A stretch of DNA of 10,784 nucleotides, from assembly GCA_021828925.1 (NCBI GenBank), contig JAJZCT010000056.1, forward strand, positions 1-10,784, given 5' to 3'. The notes below the pieces were generated by a model. It worked only from the letters and a program-made list of their open reading frames with translations. It had not been told where the DNA came from and made no database searches. A program made the translations under genes and the position numbers. The number at the start of each line of letters is the position of its first letter. Within the stretch, counting starts at the first letter, position 1. The stretch is from Planctomycetota bacterium. Lineage in GTDB: Bacteria; Planctomycetota; Phycisphaerae; WQYP01. Below, piece by piece: positions 1 to 7,330 of the stretch.

Positions 1-1
1 G

Positions 2-2557
2 GAGTTTGAGTTCAGTATGTCGGTGCGGCGGGTGCGGGAAGATCCGCGCGTGACCAAACCGTATACAGAAGAACAATGGGCGAGCATTGAATCAATGGGG
101 CATACCGTGGACGCTTTCCTGGAACAACACGATGTGCGTTTGACCATGGGCGGGGAGCCGACGTTTGTAGCTATTGATCGCGTCGATGCACCGGAATGGA
201 ATCTCACAGCGCAGGGGACGCACAAGCGGCACTTGGCCGGCGAGTTAATCAAGCGGCTGCATCGCAGGTTTGGTCAGGGCGGCCTCTTGCACTATGGCAT
301 AGGAAAATGGTATCCGGGGGAATCACTGCCACGATGGGCGTTGGCGTGTTACTGGCGTAAAGATGGCCGGCCGATCTGGAATGATCCGAAGCTGATCGCT
401 GATGTTGCGGATGAACACCACCATACCGATGTTACCGCACGGGACTTTTTGCGGAATCTCACGGGGCGCCTGCAAGGCGATGTCACTTTTTCGCATGCCT
501 TGGCGGGTTATGAGGACGTGTGGTACTACATGTGGAAAGAAAGGCGGCTGCCGGTCAATGTTGATCCACTTAAAAATAATCTCAAAAACGCTGAAGACCG
601 ACTGCGGATGGCGAAAATATTTGAACAGGGCCTGGATAAGATTGTGGGATACGTTCTGCCGTTGCGGCCTATCGGTGCCCCAGGGGAAGGAATCTGGCAA
701 ACCGGGGCCTGGTTCCTGCGGCCGGAGCGGCTTTATTTAATTCCCGGTGATTCACCCATGGGGTTGCGGCTGGCGTTGGATTCTCTGCCTTGGGTAACCG
801 AGAGCCAGTATCCGCAGTTTTATCCGCGGGATCCCATGCAGGACTTGCCCGAGTTACCCGATGTGCACGACAGTCAGCAATATCGACGTGGAACGCCGGA
901 GCCGGAACGTCAGGCGAATTTGCGTGAACAGCAATGGAAGCTGGCGGAAGAGGGCAGTTCTGTATCTTTGGCGCACTACCGGGCGGCCCTATCAGAAAAT
1001 CCGTCTCAGAAACCGGAACCTGGGCAGTCGGCGCCCTATGTGGTGCGCACGGCCATTTGTGTTGAGCCTCGCGATGGCACGCTTCATGTATTTATGCCGC
1101 CCATGCGCTATATCGAAGATTATCTCGAACTTGTGGCGCGCATCGAAGAAACGGCTGCGGAACTCAAAACCCCGGTGATTATCGAAGGCTACACGCCACC
1201 GGATGATCCGCGGGTGTCCCATGTGAAAGTAACGCCTGATCCGGGCGTTATTGAAGTCAATGTGCAGGCCGTGAAGACTTGGCAGGAGGCTGTCACCGTT
1301 ACGACGGGACTGTATGAAGACGCGCATTTCTCCCGGCTGGGAACAGAGAAATTCATGCTCGACGGGCGACACACAGGTACCGGCGGCGGGAATCATATTG
1401 TTATCGGCGGTGCCACGCCTGGCGATTCACCCTTTTTACGCCGCCCCGATTTGCTAAAAAGTCTGGTGGCGTATTGGCACAATCATCCGGCGCTGTCGTA
1501 TTTATTTTCCGGCTTGTGCGTGGGGCCGACCAGTCAGGCACCTCGGGCTGATGAGGGGCGGCCGGAAATGGTGTATGAACTGGAAATTGCTTTAAACGAA
1601 CTGGAGCGGCGGCAGGGTGGGACGGCAGCACCGTGGCTGGTGGATCGTATATTCAGGAATTTATTAATTGATTTAACCGGCAATACGCACCGGGCGGAAT
1701 TCTGTATTGACAAGCTTTATTCCCCAGATTCCTCCAGCGGCCGACTGGGGCTGGTAGAATTCCGTGGATTCGAAATGCCTCCGCATCCGAGAATGTCGCT
1801 GGCGCAGCAACTGCTCTTGCGCACGCTGATTGCGCGATTCTGGAAAACGCCTTACGACACGCCGCTGGTGCGATGGGGCACGGAATTGCATGACCGGTTC
1901 ATGTTGCCGCATTATCTCTCCGATGATTTTAACGATGTATTGCGGGATACGTCTGCTTCGGGTTTTGCGCTAAACGCCGATTGGTTTACCCCGCACTTTG
2001 AATTCCGCTTTCCTCTGCTGGGGGAAATAGAGTCGGTTGCGGCCGGTGGTATGAAGCTGGAATTCCGACAGGCGATCGAACCTTGGAATGTTCTGGGCGA
2101 AGAGCCTGGCGGGAGCGGCACGGTTCGCTATGTTGACTCGTCACTGCAGCGCCTACAGATAAAAGCCACGGGTATGATCAGCACGCGGCATATACTGGCG
2201 GTTAATGGCGTGGCGTTGCCGCTGAATGCAACGGGTCGTAATGGAGAATTTATTGCCGCAGTCCGCTACCGGGCCTGGCAGCCCGGGACGTGCCTGCATC
2301 CGACGATTGGGGTGCACACGCCCCTGGTGTTCGATGTGGTGGATACCTGGAATGATCAGGCGGTTGCAGGTTGCAGTTATTATGTATCGCACCCCGGTGG
2401 ACGCTCATTTGATCAATTTCCGGTCAATGCTTTTGAAGCTGAATCGCGGCGGATGGCGCGTTTTGTCAAGTTCGGTCATACGCCCGGTGTCCTTCGGCCA
2501 CGTACGGTTGAGCGCTCGCTGGAATTTCCCCTGACGCTGGACCTGCGGCGATGTTAG
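2..2557 (+). CDS. Transglutaminase-like/DUF2126 protein, 5'-truncated by the window edge
   Basis: This is the large member of the amidoligase-associated transglutaminase set. Full-length relatives are about 1,100 residues: an N-terminal transglutaminase-like (cysteine-peptidase fold) domain followed by DUF2126. Only DUF2126 and the linker are visible here. An ATG at 17 opens 846 codons, but the frame is already open from base 2. The residues EFEFS before that ATG, and VREDPRVTKPYTEEQW after it, match the inter-domain linker of the family, so I judge the true start to lie upstream and the catalytic Cys-His-Asp domain to be off-window. Counting from the ATG at 17, visible family motifs are RLTMGGEPTFV (41-51), the glycine-rich HTGTGGGNH (about 450-459) and HPGGRSFDQFPVNAFEAE near the C-terminus. 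There is no signal peptide or membrane segment in the visible part, so it is probably cytoplasmic. It stops 52 bases before the ATP-grasp gene on the same strand. The biochemical function of DUF2126 is unknown. Confidence 0.9.
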   Translation, partial: EFEFSMSVRRVREDPRVTKPYTEEQWASIESMGHTVDAFLEQHDVRLTMGGEPTFVAIDRVDAPEWNLTAQGTHKRHLAGELIKRLHRRFGQGGLLHYGIGKWYPGESLPRWALACYWRKDGRPIWNDPKLIADVADEHHHTDVTARDFLRNLTGRLQGDVTFSHALAGYEDVWYYMWKERRLPVNVDPLKNNLKNAEDRLRMAKIFEQGLDKIVGYVLPLRPIGAPGEGIWQTGAWFLRPERLYLIPGDSPMGLRLALDSLPWVTESQYPQFYPRDPMQDLPELPDVHDSQQYRRGTPEPERQANLREQQWKLAEEGSSVSLAHYRAALSENPSQKPEPGQSAPYVVRTAICVEPRDGTLHVFMPPMRYIEDYLELVARIEETAAELKTPVIIEGYTPPDDPRVSHVKVTPDPGVIEVNVQAVKTWQEAVTVTTGLYEDAHFSRLGTEKFMLDGRHTGTGGGNHIVIGGATPGDSPFLRRPDLLKSLVAYWHNHPALSYLFSGLCVGPTSQAPRADEGRPEMVYELEIALNELERRQGGTAAPWLVDRIFRNLLIDLTGNTHRAEFCIDKLYSPDSSSGRLGLVEFRGFEMPPHPRMSLAQQLLLRTLIARFWKTPYDTPLVRWGTELHDRFMLPHYLSDDFNDVLRDTSASGFALNADWFTPHFEFRFPLLGEIESVAAGGMKLEFRQAIEPWNVLGEEPGGSGTVRYVDSSLQRLQIKATGMISTRHILAVNGVALPLNATGRNGEFIAAVRYRAWQPGTCLHPTIGVHTPLVFDVVDTWNDQAVAGCSYYVSHPGGRSFDQFPVNAFEAESRRMARFVKFGHTPGVLRPRTVERSLEFPLTLDLRRC

Positions 2558-2609
2558 CAGCGGAATTGATGTATAATAATTGGGACAATAATGTATAGTT
2601 GAAAGGTGT

Positions 2610-5177
2610 ATGACGCTTCAAGAACAACAGGCTGTGCTTCCTCCGCATTTTGTAAATACCGGATCGTATACATCGTTTGGTTCTTCACCGGGCCACTATG
2701 ATGAAATGCTTGATGGGCAGGGGGCCGTGCGGCCACACTGGCAGATGTTTTTGAATCTGCTGGATGATCTTGGGCCTGAAAAGCTGCATCATCGCTGGGA
2801 AACCGCCCGGCAACTCATTCATGACAATGGTGTGACCTACAACGTCTACGGCGATCCGGCCGGTATGGACCGCCCCTGGCATTTGGATTCACTTCCCGTC
2901 GTGTTTTCTGCTGCGCAATGGGCAGAGTTGGAAGCCGGAATTACCCAGCGAGCCCGCCTGCTGGACGCGATACTCGATGATCTTTATGGTCCGCAGCATC
3001 TGCTACACGAAAAAATTATTCCGCCCGAGCTGGTCTTTGGCCAAGATGCGTTCCTGCGGCCCCTGCATGGGGTAATGGTCCCCGGTGCACGGCGCTTGCA
3101 TACTTACGCAGCGGATGTAGGAAGGGGTGCCGACGGACGCTTTGTCGTACTGACAGACCGGACGCAGGCACCGTCCGGTGCAGGCTATGCCTTGGAAAAC
3201 CGCATGGTTATTTCCCGGGCGCTGCCGGATGTGTTTCGGGACTGCCGGGTCAGCCGTTTGGCCACTTTTTTTCGCCGCCTGCGTGAAACGCTGCAATCGC
3301 TCTCGAATCGAGAAGATCCGCGCATCGTGCTTTTGACGCCGGGACCGTATAACGAAACGTATTTTGAACATGCGTATCTGGCGCGGTACCTGGGTTACAC
3401 CCTGGTGGAAGGCGCCGATCTGGTGGTACGTGATAATTACGTTTATCTGAAAATGCTCGGTGGTTTGAAACGTGTGGACGTAATTTTTCGGCGGCAAGAT
3501 GATGATTTTTGTGATCCGCTTGAATTGCGTGCCGATTCGGCTCTAGGGGTTTCCGGCCTGGTGCAGGCGCTATATTGCGGAAATGTAGCCGTGGCCAATG
3601 CCTTGGGGTCAGGATTAGCGGAGAACCCTGCGCTAATGATGCTTCTGCCCGCGATTTGCCGGCGCTTATTCAGCGAGGATTTACGGCTGCCTTCCGTGGA
3701 GTCATTCTGGTGCGGCCATGCGGAGGCACGGAAGTATGTGTTGGATAATCTTCCGCAAATGGTGGTTAAGCGTGCTTTTAGCTCCCTCCAGGATAAGCCT
3801 GTGTTCGCGGGGAAATTAAGCTACAGTGAGCTTGAAGCATTGCGTAACAAGATCGTCGCAGCGCCAACGCTTTTCGTTGGCGAACATTACGTGTCCTTAT
3901 CGACAGCACCGGCGCTGGTGGAAAACCAGGTGCAGCCGCGGCATGTGGTATTGCGGCTCCACGCAACTTCGGTTGATGACGGATATTGTGTTATGCCGGG
4001 GGGGCTGGCCAGATTTTCCGGATCAGCCGATTCCATGATTGTGTCCATGCAGCGCGGTGGTGGATCTAAAGATGCGTGGGTTCTTTCCGATGGTCCGGTT
4101 GATTCTTTCAGCTTTTTGCAGCCGGCGGGTCAGCCGGTGGTATTTTCGCGTGCTCTGGGTGATTTGCCCAGCCGCGTAGCGGATAATCTATTTTGGCTGG
4201 GGCGCTATGAGGAAAGAGCGCAGGCCAACGCGCGGTTGGCGCGCGGCATTGGCATGCGCCTGATGGATCAGACTTTTGACGCCTACGCCGAACTGCCTGT
4301 CCTGGTTTCCGCGCTGGCCAAACAAACCATGTATACCCAGCCGGATGGCCGGGAATTTTCTGCGGAAGCCCGACTGGTTGAAATCCTGATGCGTAATAAG
4401 CATCCCAACGGCTTTCCATCCACGCTGCAATCCATTTATCGTATCGCCGCCCTGGTGCGGGATCGCATGTCGCTGGATATCTGGCGAATCATTAACCGTC
4501 TCGACGAGGATTTTCCAAGGCCCGGTACATTTGAACCGGCACTGTTGGACCTTTTGCCTGCGCTGGATCGATTGATTATCACGTTTGCGGCTTTTGACGG
4601 CCTGACCATGGAGTCCATGACTCGCAGTTACGCCTGGCGGTTTTTAGATATGGGGCGACGTATAGAGCGGGTCCTGGCTACACTGACCCTGCTTTCCGAA
4701 ACGCTGGTGCCCGTGGTAGACCGAGAAGGTCCGCTGCTGGAATCGGTTCTGGAAATTGCCGATTCCATTATTACCTACCGTCGCCGCTATACGACCAATC
4801 TCCAGGTTCCTCCGGTGCTGGATATGCTTTTAGCTGATGAAAGCAATCCCCGCTCCGCCGTGTTTCAACTCATGCGTTTGCAGGAACATCTGGCAAGCTT
4901 GAATCCCGAGGGTGGCGGGGCGAGCTTATCCGCGTCGGAACGCATTATCCTGCGATTACTTACTGATATGCGCCTGGCCGACCTCAATGCCCTGGGCCGG
5001 AGTGATAATGCTGATGATCATCGTCGGCGAGGACCTCTGGAGCGTGAGTTGAAAATATGGATGGACGATTTGCGGATGCTTTCCGATGTCATCACCCGGG
5101 CTTATCTGGTGCATGTTTCCGAGTCCCGGCAACTCGGGTTTGAGCTTGCGGCGCCGATGCCGGACGCGGCATCCTAG
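2610..5177 (+). CDS. Circularly permuted ATP-grasp amidoligase fused to alpha-E domain
   Basis: An 855-residue two-domain protein. Residues about 1-490 form a circularly permuted ATP-grasp (CP_ATPgrasp, formerly DUF404/DUF407). Recognisable stretches are YDEML near residue 30, NVYGDPAGMDRPWHLDSLP near 75, ILDDLYGPQHLL, FVVLTDRTQAPSGAGYALENR near 180, and NALGSGLAENPALM. From about residue 515, starting SRVADNLFWLGRYEERAQANAR, comes the all-helical alpha-E domain (formerly DUF403), running to the C-terminus. In many bacteria these are two adjacent genes; here they are one polypeptide. ATP-grasp enzymes ligate carboxylates to amines through acyl phosphates, and this family is predicted, not shown, to make or attach peptides. 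Alpha-E is a predicted partner domain of unknown role. The ATG at 2610 keeps the whole conserved N-terminus; the ribosome site (GAAAGG, 2601-2606) is close and weak. The TAG stop at 5175-5177 lies inside a dispersed repeat. No signal peptide is seen. Confidence 0.93.
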   Translation: MTLQEQQAVLPPHFVNTGSYTSFGSSPGHYDEMLDGQGAVRPHWQMFLNLLDDLGPEKLHHRWETARQLIHDNGVTYNVYGDPAGMDRPWHLDSLPVVFSAAQWAELEAGITQRARLLDAILDDLYGPQHLLHEKIIPPELVFGQDAFLRPLHGVMVPGARRLHTYAADVGRGADGRFVVLTDRTQAPSGAGYALENRMVISRALPDVFRDCRVSRLATFFRRLRETLQSLSNREDPRIVLLTPGPYNETYFEHAYLARYLGYTLVEGADLVVRDNYVYLKMLGGLKRVDVIFRRQDDDFCDPLELRADSALGVSGLVQALYCGNVAVANALGSGLAENPALMMLLPAICRRLFSEDLRLPSVESFWCGHAEARKYVLDNLPQMVVKRAFSSLQDKPVFAGKLSYSELEALRNKIVAAPTLFVGEHYVSLSTAPALVENQVQPRHVVLRLHATSVDDGYCVMPGGLARFSGSADSMIVSMQRGGGSKDAWVLSDGPVDSFSFLQPAGQPVVFSRALGDLPSRVADNLFWLGRYEERAQANARLARGIGMRLMDQTFDAYAELPVLVSALAKQTMYTQPDGREFSAEARLVEILMRNKHPNGFPSTLQSIYRIAALVRDRMSLDIWRIINRLDEDFPRPGTFEPALLDLLPALDRLIITFAAFDGLTMESMTRSYAWRFLDMGRRIERVLATLTLLSETLVPVVDREGPLLESVLEIADSIITYRRRYTTNLQVPPVLDMLLADESNPRSAVFQLMRLQEHLASLNPEGGGASLSASERIILRLLTDMRLADLNALGRSDNADDHRRRGPLERELKIWMDDLRMLSDVITRAYLVHVSESRQLGFELAAPMPDAAS

Positions 5178-5206
5178 GAGCCTGTCCGAGTAATGGCCGG
5201 GATTGC
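5173..5206 (+). repeat. 34-base solitary copy of the dispersed repeat arm
   Basis: This copy begins CCTAGGAGCCTGTCCGAGTA and runs into ATGGCCGGGATTGC. It matches the reverse complement of the right arm of the inverted repeat at 6796-6860 in 33 of 34 positions (the fourth base is A instead of G). The left arm of that element matches it less well. No facing arm follows: the sequence to 5245 shows no second copy. Bases 5175-5177 are the TAG stop of the ATP-grasp/alpha-E gene. It may be a single REP-like unit or one surviving end of a small transposable element; the window alone cannot distinguish these. Confidence 0.85.
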
Positions 5207-5245
5207 GATGGGTCTGAAATGTCCCGTACGTGCGGAAAATGACCT

Positions 5246-6118
5246 ATGCCAGTATATAAAGTAAAACATATTACACGTTACCGGTATCAGCAGCCAGTGA
5301 CCATTTGTCATCACATTGCGCACCTGCTGCCCCGAGAAGCTCCGCACCATATTTGGAGTTTTTCTGATCTGGAAATTTCTCCCCCTGCGGTGCGCACGGA
5401 CCGATTGGACTATTTCGGCAATCGGCAGACCTTTTTCAGCATCCAGGAGCCGCACCGCGAATTGCTGGTGACTTCCCGCGGAGAAGTTGAAATAACTTCC
5501 CCTTCAACTGGACTGCTGTTTTCCAACCAGGCATGGGAGTCGGCCAGAGATAGTCTGTTTACCAATCAGATTCCGGACTTCGGGCGGGTGGTGCAATTCA
5601 CCTTTGAATCCACGAAAATCACGCACACCAACGAAGCGGCACCGTATGCCACCGAATCTTTCCTGCCCAACCGGCCGATTGTTGAAGCATTGGAAGACCT
5701 GATGCACCGCATTTATCAGGATTTTCAATTTGACTCCACGGCCACGACCGTCAGCACGAGCGTCGCGGACATCTTCCGCCACCGCCGAGGGGTATGCCAG
5801 GATTTTGCCCACTTGGGTATTGCGTGTCTGCGATCTATGGGATTTGCGGCGCGGTACGTCTCGGGGTATCTGTTGACCCTACCTCCGCCGGGCAGGCCTC
5901 GCCTGGTGGGTGTGGACGCCTCGCACGCGTGGTTTAGCGTTTACGTGCCTGAGTTGGGCTGGCTGGATTTTGATCCGACCAATGATATGATCCCCGGTGA
6001 CCGTCACATTACCATTGCGTATGGCCGGGATTTTTCTGATGTTTCACCCCTGCGCGGCATGATTCTGGGAGGCGGCAAGCATACAATGTATGTGTCGGTG
6101 GATGTGGCCCCAGAATAA
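5246..6118 (+). CDS. Transglutaminase-like family protein (small, complete)
   Basis: A 290-residue protein with the bacterial transglutaminase-like N-terminal beta region (KVKHITRYRYQQPV at the start, then LEISPPAVRTDRLDYFGNRQTFF) followed by a transglutaminase/papain-fold core. The catalytic triad can be read directly: Cys184 in RRGVCQDFAHL, His227 in DASHAWFSVYV, and Asp in WLDFDPTND (Asp241/Asp243). In this genomic setting such proteins are expected to act as peptidases or amide-group transferases with the neighbouring ATP-grasp protein, rather than as protein cross-linkers; that is inference. The length is normal for the family. There is no signal peptide, so it is probably cytoplasmic. 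The ATG at 5246 keeps the conserved first strand; a weak GGAAAA purine run lies about 8 bases upstream. It starts 68 bases after the ATP-grasp gene, with the solitary repeat copy between, and ends 10 bases before the SRAP gene, so co-transcription is likely. Confidence 0.93.
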   Translation: MPVYKVKHITRYRYQQPVTICHHIAHLLPREAPHHIWSFSDLEISPPAVRTDRLDYFGNRQTFFSIQEPHRELLVTSRGEVEITSPSTGLLFSNQAWESARDSLFTNQIPDFGRVVQFTFESTKITHTNEAAPYATESFLPNRPIVEALEDLMHRIYQDFQFDSTATTVSTSVADIFRHRRGVCQDFAHLGIACLRSMGFAARYVSGYLLTLPPPGRPRLVGVDASHAWFSVYVPELGWLDFDPTNDMIPGDRHITIAYGRDFSDVSPLRGMILGGGKHTMYVSVDVAPE

Positions 6119-6121
6119 GGA
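6117..6121 (+). promoter_or_regulatory. Ribosome binding site that decides the SRAP start
   Basis: AAGGA overlaps the TAA stop of the transglutaminase gene. It lies 7 bases before the ATG at 6129 but only 1 base before the alternative ATG at 6123. The spacing therefore favours the start that places cysteine at position 2. Confidence 0.6.
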
Positions 6122-6128
6122 CATGACT

Positions 6129-6800
6129 ATGTGCGGACGCTTTACCTTGGCTAATCCGGCGGCTGCCTTTCATGCTATGCCATGGCTGACGGAAGTGCCA
6201 AAAAGCCATCCTCGGTACAATATTGCCCCCGGGCAGCAGGCGTTTGTGATCTGTGATAAATCCGGGCCGGTGGTTCGTTCCGCACATTGGGGATTTACAA
6301 GAAAGCGCGGGGGCGCAGGCCGGGATTTACTGATTAACGCCCGCTCGGAAAAGGTATTGGAAACGCCCAGTTTTTCCGAATCCTTCCGGCAGCGGCGCTG
6401 TGTGATCCCTGCTGACGGATTTTATGAGTGGCGGAAAACTGCAAAGGCTTCGATCCCACATCTTTTTCAACTCACCGCCGGTGCGCCATTTTGTCTGGCC
6501 GGCTTGTATGACCGCTCCGGCGATGAAATCAATTTTGTTATTCTTACCACAGCCGCCAATGCGATTGTCAAGCCTGTGCATGCACGCATGCCGGTTGTGC
6601 TTCCTCACTCGGAGGCGATGGCTTATATATCCGCGCCGCCGGAGGCTGCGGAAACCCGGCGTTTTTTCCAGCCCTTTGCCTCCAATCAGATGCAGTCACA
6701 CCGCGTAGACACGCTGGTAAACCGAGTTGAAAATGATACTCCCGCCTGCCTCCAACAGTATGCCCCGGCTTCCAGCGCCCAGTTTGATTTGTTTTCCTAG
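6129..6800 (+). CDS. SRAP-family abasic-site DNA-protein crosslinking protein (YedK/HMCES-like)
   Basis: A 223-residue SOS-response-associated peptidase (SRAP) protein. After removal of Met1, family members use Cys2 to form a thiazolidine crosslink with abasic sites in single-stranded DNA, shielding them from breakage. Conserved positions are all visible: Cys2 in MCGRFTL, Asn70 in LLINARSEKV, Glu100 in GFYEWRK and His151 in HARMPVVLP. The length matches YedK closely. The open frame extends upstream to an ATG at 6090, but Cys2 must follow the initiator Met, and the AAGGA at 6117-6121 is properly spaced for 6129, so I chose that start. It lies 10 bases after the transglutaminase gene and is probably in the same transcript. 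The TAG stop (6798-6800) lies inside the left arm of the inverted-repeat element, and the final residues before it are FDLFS. No LexA-type operator is evident just upstream. Confidence 0.95.
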   Translation: MCGRFTLANPAAAFHAMPWLTEVPKSHPRYNIAPGQQAFVICDKSGPVVRSAHWGFTRKRGGAGRDLLINARSEKVLETPSFSESFRQRRCVIPADGFYEWRKTAKASIPHLFQLTAGAPFCLAGLYDRSGDEINFVILTTAANAIVKPVHARMPVVLPHSEAMAYISAPPEAAETRRFFQPFASNQMQSHRVDTLVNRVENDTPACLQQYAPASSAQFDLFS

Positions 6801-6860
6801 GAGCCTCTCCGAGTAATCGTCGGGTTGCAATCCCGGCCATTACTCGGACAGGCTCCCAGG
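6796..6860. repeat. 65-base inverted-repeat (paired REP/MITE-like) element
   Basis: A near-perfect palindrome. Bases 6796-6826 face 6830-6860 around a 3-base centre (GCA). Of 31 facing positions 27 can pair, one of them G-T; the four mismatches are 6799/6857, 6807/6849, 6818/6838 and 6825/6831. Each arm contains the core GGAGCCT(C/G)TCCGAGTAAT. The right arm is nearly identical, in reverse complement, to the solitary copy at 5173-5206. The left arm's first bases, CCTAG, include the TAG stop of the SRAP gene. The transcript would form a long hairpin that could stabilise 3' ends or end transcription, but there is no T-tract after it, so a classical intrinsic terminator is not supported. There is no internal coding capacity. 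No target-site duplication is clear. Confidence 0.9.
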
Positions 6861-6899
6861 CTGCGTTATTGCGTGCCCCGGTCCTTATTTGCGGTGCAA

Positions 6900-6929
6900 T
6901 CGACGGTATCCCTGGTCGTTGGGTATAAT
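6900..6929 (+). promoter_or_regulatory. Candidate sigma-70-type promoter for the pterin dehydratase gene
   Basis: A perfect TATAAT (-10) lies at 6924-6929, with TCGACG (4 of 6 matches to TTGACA) at 6900-6905 and an 18-base spacer. Transcription would start near 6936, about 20 bases before the ATG at 6958. It sits just after the long palindrome that probably isolates this gene from the upstream operon. The call is from pattern only. Confidence 0.45.
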
Positions 6930-6957
6930 ACTGCAGGCAGAATAAGGAAGACCGTAT

Positions 6958-7305
6958 ATGGCAAAAAAGACTAAAGCACCGGATTTCACGCGCCGCAAGT
7001 GTCAGGCCTGCGAAGGTGGGGTTAAGCCGTACAGTGAAGGCCAGATCAATAAACTGCTTAAAGCGCTGCCGGATTGGGAATTTAGCAACGGTTCGCTGGT
7101 TAGAGCGTTTGAATTTATGAACTTCTACCAGACCATGGCGTTTGTCAATGCGGTGGCCTGGCTGGCCAATATGGAGAACCATCATCCGGATATGGAAGTT
7201 GGTTACAGCCGGTGTGTGATACGGTATAACACCCATGCCATAGGCGGGATATCGGAAAATGATTTTATCTGTGCCGCTAAAATAAACGTGATGCTGGCAA
7301 TGTAA
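6958..7305 (+). CDS. 4a-hydroxytetrahydrobiopterin dehydratase (pterin-4a-carbinolamine dehydratase)
   Basis: A 115-residue cytoplasmic enzyme that dehydrates 4a-hydroxytetrahydropterin to quinonoid dihydropterin, recycling the cofactor of aromatic amino acid hydroxylases; some bacterial homologues are linked to molybdopterin or folate-related pathways instead. The signature is clear: NHHPDMEVGYSRCVIRYNTHAIGGISENDFICAAKI, with active-site His75, His76 and His93. The N-terminus has a CQACEGG stretch (Cys-x-x-Cys then Gly-Gly), a form common in bacterial members, followed by PDWEFSNGSLVRAFEFMNFYQTMAFVN. AAGGAAG at 6944-6950 is a strong ribosome site about 7 bases before the ATG. It has its own candidate promoter. 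No phenylalanine hydroxylase gene is in the window, so the pathway here is not resolved. The glycosyltransferase gene follows after 25 bases and may be co-transcribed. Confidence 0.93.
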   Translation: MAKKTKAPDFTRRKCQACEGGVKPYSEGQINKLLKALPDWEFSNGSLVRAFEFMNFYQTMAFVNAVAWLANMENHHPDMEVGYSRCVIRYNTHAIGGISENDFICAAKINVMLAM

Positions 7306-7330
7306 AACAGCGGCTCATGGGAAGGAAGTT

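Noticed and set aside
2572..2577. Perfect TATAAT in the 52-base gap before the ATP-grasp gene, as a promoter
   Set aside because: No acceptable -35 hexamer lies 16-18 bases upstream and no TGN extension precedes it. The short gap suggests co-transcription, so I did not annotate it.
3003..3497. 164-codon minus-strand open frame opposite the ATP-grasp domain
   Set aside because: It lies wholly inside a conserved coding domain on the other strand and shows no protein-family motifs.
6796..6860. Rho-independent terminator
   Set aside because: The stem is long and strong, but no T-tract follows on either strand. The matching arm elsewhere shows it is a repeat element, though it may still affect transcript ends.
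6568..7236. 222-codon minus-strand open frame opposite the SRAP and pterin dehydratase genes
   Set aside because: Composition is that of an antisense shadow, it crosses the palindromic element, and both opposing plus-strand genes have full catalytic motifs.
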